In this document: positions 1-11,143 of the stretch, one piece after another
How the letters are laid out: each line of letters begins with the position of its first letter
How positions within the stretch are numbered: the first letter of the stretch is position 1
Assembly: GCA_024349245.1 (NCBI GenBank)
Contig: JALDNG010000103.1
Span: forward strand, 353,501 to 417,500
Direction: 5' to 3'
DNA from: Neodontobutis hainanensis
Lineage: Eukaryota; Chordata; Actinopteri; Gobiiformes; Odontobutidae
Length of the DNA: 64,000 nt
Position numbers and translations under genes: made by a program
Notes under the pieces: generated by a model
What the model saw: only the letters and a program-made list of their open reading frames with translations
What the model was told of the DNA's origin: nothing
Database searches by the model: none

Positions 1-75
1 TCCTGCACACAGCCTGAGCCCAGTAATAAATCTGTTAATTTCAGCGTAAAACAATGTATGTTCTGATATTAATAG

Positions 76-2105
76 CTGTCTAACCGCCTGGGCTCTGCAA
101 AATGTGCTGCTGATCTAGTCCTTCCTACTGTTGTGGCTCGTTCTGGTGAGCAGGCCATTGCGATTGAAGGTAGGTCAACTTTAGATAGACTAGTATTGTG
201 TCTTTCTTGACTGTTTCATATTTCTCTCTTCTTTCCACTCTAGTTACTGAACAGGAGACTAAAATACCAAAGAAGACTATCATCATGTGAGTACAGCATG
301 ATTTTATAAACAAATTTATATTATAATTTACCTTTGTTTTAGGGACTCTTTTATATATGACAGATGCTTGATATTTTTCTGCTCCCATGTAGCCATAAAC
401 ATGTTGTATTTTATACTTGGGCACAAATGAGTTTTATCACAAGCATGATGATGAGCTGTTTTCACCAGGGTGCTGTCAACTTTAACCAGTAGTGTCACTG
501 TCGTAATAACAAAGCTTTAAATCTTTGGCCAAAGTTTTGTAAAGTAAAGTTAGCCTTAACAGGAAGTAGGCAAATGGACTTCTTCCAATGTATTTTATTG
601 AAATGTAAGACTGGAAATTGAAATTTATCCTTAAAAGACAACAAAGAAAAAACTTTTATTTCAAAATAATCTTCTTTCAAATAAAACAGAACCCTAGCCA
701 CATGATAGATTTATTTCAAATATTGAAGTAAAGATTGAGAAAATCACAGAAGTATTGATTTATTGGTTATCTAGCTCCTGTTAGCTAGCTTTTAATACAG
801 ATGGTAATTTATGCATAAAGCACATTATATTAACACTGCCTAAACAACGAAAAAAGGATTACAAGGTAGGAAAGCAGTTTTTAATTTACAAAATGGATAA
901 CATGCACTTGATTTAAAGCCCCCCTTCCCCGGCAGTTCTAGTGTTAAACCTCCTAATTTCACTGTTTTGTGTCACTCAAGATGATATATGAGAGGAGTTT
1001 AAACCTTGTGTAAAACTTGCTCATATGCCTTTCTTTTGGTCCCAGTGAAGAGACCATCACCACAGTGGTGAAGAACCCCCGCATGAGGAGGCACCGGTCT
1101 CCTGGGATGGCCATTGTTGGGGCCTACCGCTCAGAAACATCCACCCCAGAATCAGCCGGAGCCAGGGCTAGACGTTTGCCTACCGCCAGAAAGACCACCA
1201 TCCCCACTGTGTACGTCACCCAGAGCGAAGGCGCAGAGAGCAAGCCTCGATGGGTGGAGGTAGAGGAGGTCATCGAGTACAAGGTCAATAAATCTCCCAG
1301 GTTGTCCCGCAGAAGGGGCATCTCGCCGGCAGGGTCTGAGCGTGCAGGCACTCCGTCAAGACCCAAGAGAAGTCTGGCAGAAAACCCTAACACAAACAAC
1401 TCCAACAACAAGCTGGTGGAGCAAGCCCAGGCTCAAACTCTGTCCTGGGACCAAGAGGAGAGTAGCAACCAGTCTGCTTTGACGTCAGGAGAACCACTTG
1501 AGCTGTCAACAGTCCTGAATCCATCCATAGACGACAGTGACGAACAAGAAGACAAGCAAACCATCATCTTTGTGTCCGATGATGACGAAACAACTCAGGA
1601 TTCAAGTAATGTCCCACAAGAAGGCCATGTTTTAACTTTGGAGGACTTGGAGGATTACGTCCCGCAAGAAGGTGAGACATACGGCAAGTCCCGGTCCGAC
1701 TCCGTGACTATGGAGAAGCCTTGTGAGATTTCCGTGCTACAAAGAGAAATCGGCGGCACTTCAGTGGGACAGCCCGTGCTCCTAAATGTGGGGCGTCCTG
1801 TCGTGGCCCAAAGACAATGCAGTGGGGGTGTCTTCAATCGATTCAGAGAGCATCTGTCCGGCAGCTTTTTCTCTTCCGCCACTCCTCAGGCCGGAGGTTC
1901 ACGGCCGAGGACAGAGAGGAACATCCCAATCCAAGTAACCCATGCCAAGCTGGAGGTGAAGCCTTCGTACTGCTCCGAGGTACAGAGAGTGGAAGGCGGG
2001 CAGCAGAGCTTTAAAACCAAACTGTCAACCCAGACCTATGGCTACACCCCTGTGGGAAACCAAGTCACTCTGCAAATAGGTGACAAGCGCTATCAGAAAA
2101 AGTAG
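76..2105 (+). CDS. obscn: Obscurin, C-terminal three exons (5'-partial)
   Basis: Three exons, 76-169, 244-286 and 1046-2105, join in phase with GT-AG borders and end at TAG 2103-2105. The first looks like the end of an immunoglobulin domain (SNRLGSAKCAADLVL), then a linker. The join 286/1046 restores KKTIIIEETITTVVK, which I recognise from giant obscurin, followed in the large exon by WVEVEEVIEYKV, NTNNSNNKL, LTLEDLEDYVPQEGET and CEISVLQREIGGTSVGQPVLL, all with close counterparts in the non-modular tail of obscurin-A. Obscurin is a sarcomere-associated giant protein; its A-type tail binds small ankyrin-1 and so links myofibrils to sarcoplasmic reticulum. The tail is low-complexity, with an acidic stretch (SIDDSDEQED; SDDDE) and a fish-specific end (YQKK). 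No kinase exons follow before the convergent guk1. The gene continues left of the window. The start of the exon at 76 is the least certain border. Confidence 0.9.
287..1045 (+). other. Last intron of obscn
   Basis: Intron between donor GTGAGT at 287 and acceptor CCCAG ending 1045. It is AT-rich. I see no exon, repeat family or RNA gene in it. Short reading frames on the minus strand here have no recognisable content. Confidence 0.7.
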
Positions 2106-2371
2106 AACTACAGAAATATAAGCCAGCTAGTTCAATTTGGTACCAGCTAGTCTTAAACTGGACAAAACATATCCAAAGTAAAATTATAGAAATCATTCCA
2201 TTTTGAAGCTATCCCCCAGAACAGGCCTTTTCTCAGAGTCTGTCCTGTCGCAGGGTTAGCGTCAAATGGTCACATAAAAAAAACTAATAAAAAACATTAA
2301 AAACTAATAGAGAGAGCTGGTACAACTCTTAGTTTGGAGACTCAGACTGAAGTAGTCGAGCAAAGGACACA

Positions 2372-2428
2372 CAACAGGACGAATGCTATACTGAACAACA
2401 TGCATCATCCCCTTCATTGAGCTAATTT
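2372..2428 (+). repeat. LINE C-terminal coding relic (short)
   Basis: The stretch reads roughly AILNNMHHPLH..., matching the conserved start of a motif seen more fully at 17842-17993 (LNNMGHPLHSAF...CRTEL). I read all three as decayed 3'-coding ends of the same non-LTR element family. Too short for a firm family name. Confidence 0.4.
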
Positions 2429-2589
2429 GCCTTTTCATTTATTTGAAGGTAACATGACATTTGTAACATGTGTTTTTTTGGGGGGGAGCAATGTAACTAA
2501 GGCAATTTATGCAAGAGATGTCATTAGCCTTCCGTTATGGATGGAATTCTGATTTGACCTGGGAAAATCCAGAAAATCAGACTCAATAA

Positions 2590-2633
2590 CTTTTTATAAG
2601 CGTCAGCTAAATGAATAAATGTTAATGAAAACT
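2590..2633 (+). repeat. SINE tail fragment
   Basis: The segment with AAGCGTCAGCTAAATGAATA matches the 3' tail of the SINE copies at 6181-6366 and 34161-34374 (GATAAAAGCGTCnGC.AAATG). Only the tail remains here. Confidence 0.5.
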
Positions 2634-4443
2634 AAGCCTTTACATACTCAGCCCTCCAACTGTTCCAGGCATTTTACTAATGATAAATATATTTTTAGTT
2701 TGTACCTTTTTACTGTTCTGCCATAAATTCCTGGAGCAGCTAATGTACAACCTAATATTACAGAGGGCCCTAAACATTTCAATACAAATCCTGACAAAAT
2801 GAACTTTTGATGTTAAGCTGGTAGAAGTTTGATTCAAAGGTTTGTGGTCAAGTTAAGCAAGTTTACAGAACTCTGCAGCACTGCCTTGGTGTTTGTGTGA
2901 AGTTTCTTGACAAGGCAATCAATGTTAACTGTGGAAAACATGTTATGGTTTTCTTTTGTAGATAAAATATTTAACTATAACATAACAGAGGATATTTGCC
3001 ATACTAGATTTGTCTGAGTGACTGTAGTGTTAAATGTAGGAACTATACAAGTTTTCGGTAAGACATCCATGAGCAATCTTTCAATGCTACTAAAAAAATA
3101 ATGTGTGTTGTTTTTTGTTGTTACAGGGCAGTTATTACTGTCCTTCAGATAATAAAGTACTGTGATATTGGCGATTGCTTATAATGTACATGTGTAGTTT
3201 AATGGAGAAGTGTTTGATATCCCAAGATACGTCTACAATAAAAAATGTGCCAAATCCAAATGTGTTGTGTAATCTTTTAGAAACAGGTGAGTCAAACAAA
3301 CCTGACCGTCAGAGGGTACAACCCGGCCCATGGGATGAATTTGAAATGAAAGTGTGAAAATGACATGGAGCTCATTGACTGCAATTTTTAAATAAACATA
3401 ACTGGTATTCCTAATGTGTCCACTGGGGGTCGCAGAGTTTAGAGTCGCAAACCCTGAGACCCAGAACAGCAGATGGCAGCAGTGTTACTCTTCTATCAAA
3501 ATGACCAATACCCAAAATCTTTTTAAAATTCAATTGCCTGGTTAAAAACGACAAAAGGAAACCAAAAAAATAAAAAGACAAAAAGGTGACTACTTCCCAT
3601 TTATCCACTGCTGCTTCTGAACAACACACTGTCTGCTGTCTTTACCATGTATTATTTATTTTAACTGGCAATATATGGTTAATGGACAAAAAAATAAATA
3701 AAACTAATTTTACCACAACGGGCACATTATTGTAATCTGGCCAAATGGCAAACATTAGCACTGAAAGTATCATAAGTTTGATTTGCAGTTCACAATTTTT
3801 TTCAATAATGAACAAAGACTACACAGTTCTCCACTAAGGAATGAGATTTAAAAAATAATTTAAAGAAAATCCAGACAAACACTTAACTGGGTTATAAATA
3901 TGTTCAAGTAAAAACATGTTGTATTGTAATAGCTTAAAAAAAAAAAAAAAAAAAAAGGCCGGTAAATGCTATTGTACTGTACAGGTGTAGCTGGATGTGA
4001 CAATATAAAAGTATTACAAATATACCATGGTAAATAAAACACACTGATCAATTGTAGTTCCCCAACATACTAAAAATGTTCTAACATTACATTATACCAA
4101 CATTGTCCAGCTTAAGCAACATCTATTTAAGATTTCATCCTTGCAGGCAAATTAAACAGCAGCACTAGCACAAATATGGGGTTTTACAAGTATGGACAAA
4201 GAAGGCTTGCTGCAGCTGTGGAATAGCTTAGCAGTTTGGATGTCAACTTTGCATGCTTCAAAAGTAATCTGCTGTCAAAGGGAAGATGTTCAGGTTGAGA
4301 TGAATTAATCAGGAGCTGCCTCTCAGGTAAACATTTACATTTTAGTGGGTCTCTCTAAACTTTTTGGAAAGACTAAAGACTCAACCATAAAATAATTTAA
4401 TACATAATGCATTCTATATATATATGAGCATACACTAATGAAA

Positions 4444-4545
4444 CAGAAGGGATGCTATACTGAACAACATAGACCACCTCTGCACTCAGCTTTTCAACAA
4501 CAAATTAAGACTCTACAATCAAGCAGTCTATGGCAGTCTGTTGAA
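4444..4545 (+). repeat. LINE C-terminal coding relic (deleted copy)
   Basis: Begins GCTATACTGAACAACATAGA, closely matching the relics at 2372 and 17842, then has an internal deletion and resumes with the LYNQ-V motif (CTCTACAATCAAGCAGTC). Decayed, non-functional. Confidence 0.45.
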
Positions 4546-5089
4546 GTCAATACCAAGTAATTTGCTTTTAATTTATTTTAAAAAAAGTTTACAACTAATT
4601 GGGGATTATTGGGATTGAATGTATGGACCCACTGGATATGCTCTAAAATCTAAAGAATATATTTTTTTTTCTTGGCAAACAATCTGAAGTATTATTTTGA
4701 ATGTTTTGACGTAGAAACTGATTCTACTAATTTGGCCTTTCTTCTCTTTGAGATCTCTCTCCACAACAACTCTTGACTTACTCTTTTCCTCATGAGCAAC
4801 AGAAGAGTAAGCTTCAAAATGAGAAGCTGCACTTATTGCCAGATCATACCATGTAAACCTTTGACGTAGCATATTTATAAAAAAAAATGTTAAAAAGCAC
4901 TAAAAAGCACTTCTTTACATTATGTTACGCCCATAATAGGTGTTTGGATTTTTCTTCCTCTTTGGGAGATGTGAGTGTCCTTCACAGACCACCATCTGAG
5001 GGAATGTTTTGAAAAAACAAACAGAAAAAAACAAAAAAAACAAGAGGTCTGCAAGGTTGTGCGCAGAGTGGTGCTGGAGTGGTTCTCTC

Positions 5090-7102
5090 CTACGAGGACA
5101 CAGGGATTTGTTTGACCTTGTTAATTTCCTGGAGAAGAGGAAGATTTGGTCAGATAATTTTTACATATAAAAGAAACATTCTGTGTTATTATTATGGACT
5201 CACCTCAAGAAGAGCTTCCTTTAGGTTTCTGTAAGCGTCATCCAAATTTTCATTTATAATTACAACATCAAAAATACCAGGTTCTTTACCTGAAACACAT
5301 TATTAATTAAATTAAAATTAAATTAAAATTAATATTATTATTATTAGAACAAAGACTTACTATACTCCATGTCCACTCTAGCTGCGTGTAAACGCTTCTG
5401 GAGACTCTCCTCCGATTCAGTTTTTCTGTCTCTTAAGCGCTTTTCCTGCAGCCACAGACCAAAATCAATAAGCGCCTCTATGAATAAGTGAAGTGTTAAT
5501 GAACCACTGTTGTCGTTACCAGCACGTCCATCGACGGTGGCTGGATGGAGATGTAGATGGGGTTGAGGTCAGTACATTTGATGTTCCTCACGCCTTGCAT
5601 GTCGATATCCAGGATGCAGATCAGGTTCTTGGCCTGGACATCCTGCACGGCTGCTTTACTTGTCCCGTAGAGGTTTCCTGAGAACTCTGCGTTCTCAATG
5701 AATTCGCCGTTGTCGATGCTGGCCTGCATCACCTCCCGTGTGACGTAGTGGTAATCTAGGTAGGAAAAAAATTTAAAATATATATAATACATTCAGTGTT
5801 TCAATGAGAGTCAAAAAAAATCAAATAATTTATTAAAAATAAATATTTTGATGGTTTAAAATATAGCGTCCCAACTTCAGTGTTGTAATATCTTTTACCT
5901 TTTATTTTAAAATTTACATTTGGTGCCGTTTTGGTCATTCACATTATAGTTTCATGGCATTTGGATTATTTTTAGTATTCTTTTTGTCCCTTTTACTGAC
6001 CTCTCTTAAAACATTTTTCCATTGAATACCTATGGACTACTGAATTTTTGAGAACATTTTGGTGACCTACTTTTGGGTCCCGACCCAGTGTTTGGGAACC
6101 ACTTGCCTAAACAATACAGGCTTCTCCTGCCATATTCTTACTTCTACAACATACAACATTTTGTACAGTGCACCTTTTGTACAGTCGTCTTTCAACCGGA
6201 AGGTAGGCGGTTCGATTCCCACTCGCCCCACAGCTCATACTGTCATTGTGTCCTTGGGCAAGACACTTAACCCACCTTGCCTCCAGTGACTGTTACACTG
6301 GTAATTACTGTAGAACAATGTAAGTCGCTTTGGATAAAAGCGTCAGCTAAATGAATAAATGTAAATCAAAAATGTTTAAGTTGGTCACACCCTAACAAAA
6401 GAACACCAGTCGGTGAAGCAGAGAATGTTGATGGACCACAGCAGACCGACCGCCCTATACTACAGTATACATGCCACTAGAAAAATTTGCATGTGAGAGA
6501 AAACACTTCATTCACCTAACAGCATATTGAAACAGGACTCATTTGTGAAATAAAAAGTAAAAAAAAAGACATCTTGGATTTATTTTGAAAGATGTAAAGT
6601 ATTTTTAAGCACATATAAAAAGGTCTTTGGCCAGTCACAATGAACAAGAAGCATAATAAATAAGGATTGGTCCTGCCCCAGTCCCCGCTCTCTGTTCCTG
6701 AAGTAGGTAAACTTTTTTTTTTTTATAAATGCAAGGTCTGGAATCGCAAATTATTATTATTATTATTATTATTATAATAAACAATAATGTGAAAGGGGCC
6801 TATTTTAAAATAAATCGTAAACATGTGCAACCAAACATGTGTGCATCATTACATTACCTTTGCCATTCTCTTCTCCAGGTCGAGGTTTCCTTGTTGTATC
6901 TGAAACACAGTATAAAAAAAAAAAAAAAAATCCCTTTGCTTTTACTTTTACAGTTTAATGACATGCTTTAACAAAAGGCTGCACACTCACGCGAGACGCT
7001 GAAACCAAACACGCTGTCGTACTCTTTCATGAGTTTCTTCAGGAGAGTGCTCTTCCCTGCCCCCGACGGGCCGCTCAGAACCACAGGCCTGGGTCCAGCC
7101 AT
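5090..7102 (-). CDS. guk1: Guanylate kinase, complete
   Basis: Six coding exons on the minus strand: 7102-6991, 6899-6858, 5755-5520, 5445-5361, 5289-5204 and 5128-5090. They total 600 nt, giving 199 aa, close to the usual ~197. The enzyme transfers phosphate from ATP to GMP to form GDP in the cytosol, also recycling cGMP-derived GMP and activating purine drugs. The P-loop SGPSGAGKST is at residues 10-19. SVSHTTRKPRPGEENGK (about 35-51) carries the GMP-binding Ser/Arg residues, and EFSGNLYGTS and ILDIDMQGV belong to the GMP and core regions. The lid has RLRDRKTESEESLQKRL, and SKEPGIFDVVIIN is the conserved C-terminal strand. The ATG at 7102 is two bases inside its exon, whose acceptor (TTTGCAG) ends at 7105, so the 5' UTR comes mostly from an upstream non-coding exon. 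No disabling change is seen. Confidence 0.97.
6181..6366 (+). repeat. tRNA-derived SINE, 5'-truncated
   Basis: Starts inside the tRNA-like head at CAGTCGTCTTTCAACC, keeps a B-box-like GGTTCGATTCCCACT, then a conserved body (TTGGGCAAGACACTTAACCC) and a tail (GGATAAAAGCGTCAGCTAAA). It is about 90% identical by eye to the longer copy at 34161-34374. Lies in guk1 intron 2, antisense to the gene. Confidence 0.8.
6751..6777. repeat. (ATT)n microsatellite
   Basis: About eight tandem TTA/ATT units followed by an imperfect AT-rich run, in a guk1 intron. Confidence 0.85.
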
Positions 7103-7509
7103 CGCTGCAAACAGAACACAAAAAGAAAAAAGCTTGTCAACCAGGAAGCGAGTGGAAGAGGCTTTTAAATGTGACGCACACAAACTGGTATGTCTGATGA
7201 GTCACCCAAACCCGCACTGTATGCAGTTTTAAAAAGAGAACTCCTGCACTAAATCATGTCCAACATGTTTGAGAACAGAGCAAACAGACTCTTGAGACCT
7301 ATCCCACAGGAGCTGAGGCGATGGAAGCTTTGGAAAGCAATGACATTACCATGGAGCCGCAAAGAACAATTACACTCTAATTGCAGAGTCCCATTTAGCT
7401 TGTGATGACAGGAAAACAATAGAAAGGGCTACAATAATGAGCCGTCACAGTACCCACAGCCTTAAGGCAAATGGAATTACAAATAGTAAAAAATAAAATA
7501 AAATTCAAC

Positions 7510-7625
7510 TCGTTTACCTCCTGTGTCCTATTTCTTTCTCTTTACCTTAGCTTTATGCACACACAGCGAGAGCGCACAGATTATAACGAGAGTGGGAAGG
7601 GCGGGGTGCTTTTGGTAACATAAAA
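7510..7625 (-). promoter_or_regulatory. Candidate guk1 first exon and promoter
   Basis: Read on the minus strand, a GC box (CCCCGCCC, about 7600) precedes about 90 nt ending CAGGAG followed by the donor-like GTAAAC at about 7511-7517. This would splice to the acceptor at 7105 upstream of the guk1 ATG. It is inferred only from position, GC box and donor; an alternative exon could lie near 12.4 kb. Confidence 0.35.
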
Positions 7626-7629
7626 AGAA

Positions 7630-10470
7630 TGTGGGAGGACCCAGAGTATGTTTACACACTGGCACAGTACATCCGGAACAAATATGATAAATGCTATTAC
7701 ATCAATGACAGGACTTAAGAGTTTACTTAATGTTTCTTAGACAACTTTCATATAAGCAAGGAAAGCCCATAACAGGAAGACACCTTGCCGTCATAATCTG
7801 AAAAGAGCCTTGTCGACACACAATACAAAATAGAAACATCAGTTATTAAAAGGTTCAGTAGGAAAATTAGAGTCAAACATGTATATAAACATAAACCACA
7901 ATATGCCACATCCCGAGTGAAAATCTCAAACGTTCATCAGACCTGTCCAACTCCATTTCAGCAGAGCATTTTATTAAAGCCCCCCAATTTTTTTTTTTTT
8001 TAAATAAATCAGATTTACTTTTACTTTCTATCTTACCACTGACCAATTGGAGCAGAGGAACTGTTGTGGAAGGAGGAGGGTAAAAATGTTACGCAGAGGG
8101 TGAAGACAAAGAGGCACAGCTAATGCCATTCTGAGCAAAATGCAATGTATAACTTTCCATAGAGGGCTACCTTGATATAAAGTGAAACCGATTTACTTAC
8201 ATTGTTTGCGTTTCAATTTTATTTTTTTTTGCTAATCCGGTTTGTAATGTAGTTTATGTGGGCCCCAGGTTAGGTTCAGAAGTTGATTTTGCTATAGACA
8301 CCTATGAACTGCATTATGGTTAACAATATTATTTAAAAGTAATAAATTGCCTCCCCCAGCTTTTAATTTGGTCAGTTTTTTTTATTGGTACTAAAAAAGT
8401 GTCTCAACTGGCAGGAACCACGTTAAAAATACAACACACACATTTTAAATATATTTAAACATTTAAAATATCCTTTTGCATAAAGTTTGAGTGTGGAGAT
8501 AAATGCAACCTAAACAATAAAGTTGTTTTTTTTTTTTTTTACAAAAATATTATTTTTGGCTTTGTCAAATCTTTCATGACACATTGGTGCTGGTTATTAC
8601 TGGTATTCTCTGTGCGTCATTAACCAAGTTTTGCTACAATCAGACTAAACTCTTCCAAGCCTGATCCTGCTTGTTCACCGAGACCAATAACTAAAACGAT
8701 TGTCTACTGTCGCCTACTCACATGAAGAGCCGGTATCAGAAAGCCTGACAGCAAGTCCAAAATGGCACAACTCCATTTATCAATGTGACACTCATGAAAT
8801 CCCAAGCCTTTAGGTGAAGTCGGAAAAATCAATTAAAATCCCAAGTGTTCTTTAAATAGGAAAATCACAATATTCTCAGTGTTCTGGTCTCCGGGTAAAG
8901 CAGCTGCAGCGAGGCCTGCTTTACAGGTGCAACTGACAAGGGTCATTGAAAGCTTTCCCACCAAACAGCAACACGGCCAATTGAAAATGCACAGCACTTT
9001 CCTATTCAGGGTCAGGATGGAATTTAGGTTTTTGACAATGACCCACTGCTTTGAGCCTCACGTCGGACTAACGGGGCATTAGCTTCATGTGCCCACAAGT
9101 AGCTCTGATCAGAAAGTAGTGTTTATGAATAATTATGAGTGTCTAATTTCCTGCTGCTACTTTGAACCATTTGTGTCACATGAATGAAACTTTATGGCAT
9201 TGTTCTACGTTGTGTGTGTCTTAAATCTGCGAAACACCTGGACCTCAGTTGTATAGTTTCAAGTTACGACCTGTCAAAGCCTGTCAAAAACTGTACAAAT
9301 CATATTTCGGCCTTTCATATCTTCACAATATACCACATCATTTATGTCATAAATACTATCCATAAGGCGTAAACTTGTACAACTGAGGATGACATGTTTT
9401 ACACAATAAATACTTCACACAATGTAGAATAAGGAACTTTTTATTTTTCTGTCACAAATAGTTCTGGATTTTGACCTGGCATGCCCACTCTGAAAACCTA
9501 AATATCTCACACACTAAAAAACATACCAACTCAAAATTTTGCTCATGTGCTACTGGTTTTATGGACATTGGTTGTTCCACATTTAAAGCAAATCCAAGAT
9601 AGTCAAGCGGGAGGCCTTTGTTGATTTTGCACAGAATGAGCCTACTTTTTTGAGTTGCTTAAAATTAGCAATGGCCGTAAAACACAAACACATCTGCATC
9701 TTATTTAAATATGCGCAATATTCAACAATAGCTTATCTTAAATGCCATGTGACAGAAACAGTTATCTTTCGATTTTACAAATGATGCTACTTATTGTACC
9801 TTAGAAAAACGCAGAGATCACTTCTTAGAAACTAATTAAGTTTTCCATTTGTCTTGCTTTTGTAACCATGTTATTCTATTTTAACGGCTCATGTGACTTT
9901 TGTTGTTTCCAATCACAGTTCATCATGTACCTCTCGCACATTTAAAACCACAAAACTGTATAAAAAAAGCTCACAAAAGCTTTGGTTTCACATCACAATA
10001 AACTCTCCCTCTCTCAAGCTGCATGACCCCTTTTACTTAGTGGGTTTGCGTGGACAAATTCATAACATTTGAGTCAAAGAATATTCATGACAGCTTTTTT
10101 TTTTTTTTTTTTTTAAAATTGGGGCATTTAAAAAATAATAAAATAAAATATATATATATATTTTTTACAGCATATTATCTACTGTATATTTTATGCGTCC
10201 AAAGAGTTGCTGTAATGCATCTACTATGCCAGTAGGGGGCACTAACTAGCATGCAGCATTTCATAATAAACTATGGCGGGGGAAAACACAGTAGATGCAC
10301 CCTGCTATCCTAATTCTTGCTTTACACAAACATTTTCTGTGGTTTCTGGATTCAAGTTCAATTTCCAGGGGGCAAAACCAACAGAAAAAGGTTAAACTGC
10401 CTCTGGACGCAACTGAACAGACAAACAAATATCAAACCAACTAAGCTTTGGATTAAGCCCATCCTATTGT
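7630..10470. other. AT-rich interval without recognised genes
   Basis: No exon, RNA gene or clear transposon was recognised. It contains homopolymer runs (T at about 8529-8542 and at 10095-10114), a short TA run near 10150 and one strong CTCF-like motif at 10229-10243. If guk1 starts further upstream this is a 5' UTR intron; otherwise it is intergenic. Confidence 0.5.
10229..10243 (+). promoter_or_regulatory. CTCF-like binding motif
   Basis: The 15-mer CCAGTAGGGGGCACT matches the vertebrate CTCF core CCASYAGRKGGCRSY at every position. Occupancy cannot be judged from sequence. Confidence 0.55.
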
Positions 10471-10484
10471 AGATAAGACAGTTA

Positions 10485-11131
10485 TCCATCCATCCATCCA
10501 TCCATCTTCTACCGCTTATCCGGGGCCGGGTCGCAGGGGCAGCAGTCTAAGCAGAGAAGCCCAGACTTCCCTCTCCCCAGGCACTTCCTCCAGCTCTTTG
10601 GGGGGATACCGAGGCGTTCCCAGGCCAGCCGAGAGACATAGTTCCTCCAGCGTGTCCTAGGTCTTCCCCGGGGTCTCCTCCCGGTGGGACATGCCCGGAA
10701 CACCTCCCTAGGGAGGCGTCCGGGAGGCATCCAAAACAGATGCCCGAGCCACCTCAGCTGGCTCCTCTCGATGTGAAGGAGCAGCGGCTCTACTTTGAGC
10801 TCCTCCCGAGTGACCAAGCTCCTCACCATATCTCTAAGGGAGCGCCCCACCACTCTGCATTTCGGCCACCTGTATCCGGGATCTTGTTCTTTCGGTCATG
10901 ACCCAAACTTCATGACCATAGATGAGAGTAGGAACGTAGATCGACTGGTAAATCGAGAGCTTTGCCTTACAGCTCAGCTCCTTCTTCACCACGACAGACC
11001 GGTACATTGACCGCATTACTGCAGTAGCTGCACCGATCCGTCTGTCAATCTCACGCTCCTTCCTTCCCTCACTCGTGAACAAAACCCCGAGATACTTAAA
11101 CTCCTCCACTTGAGGCAGGAGAGACAGTTAA
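10485..11131 (-). mobile_element. 5'-truncated RTE-like LINE copy with target duplication
   Basis: Minus-strand reading shows the C-terminal part of a non-LTR polyprotein: EEFKYLGVLFTSEGR, RSVVVKKELSCKAK, LTYGHE-type motif (LIYGHEVWVMTERTR), IERSQLRWLGHL and CPTGRRPRGRPRTRW, ending near a (GGAT)n tail at 10487-10505. The exact 12-mer ATAAGACAGTTA flanks it at 10473-10484 and 11132-11143. The 5' end is truncated within the reverse-transcriptase C-terminal region. Frames are broken (the reading shifts near 10840), so it is dead. The clade call (RTE/BovB/Rex3-like) rests on motif resemblance only. Confidence 0.85.
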
Positions 11132-11143
11132 ATAAGACAGTTA

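Larger units (their letters stand above)
2106..5089. other. Convergent 3' flanks of obscn and guk1
   Basis: This interval holds the obscn 3' UTR (possible AATAAA signals at 2286-2291 and 3151-3156), the guk1 3' UTR on the other strand, and old repeat debris listed separately. A poly(A) run lies at 3935-3956. A CTCF-like motif with one mismatch lies at 3466-3480. No coding exon was recognised; in particular, no protein-kinase motif was seen that would extend obscurin. Confidence 0.6.
5756..6857 (-). other. guk1 intron 2
   Basis: Intron between the short second coding exon and the third. It contains one SINE copy (6181-6366), an (ATT)n microsatellite at 6751-6777, and otherwise AT-rich unique sequence. 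Confidence 0.8.

Noticed and set aside
10509..11109. Functional host gene from the arginine-rich frames
   Set aside because: The frames are the C-terminal end of a LINE polymerase and are broken.
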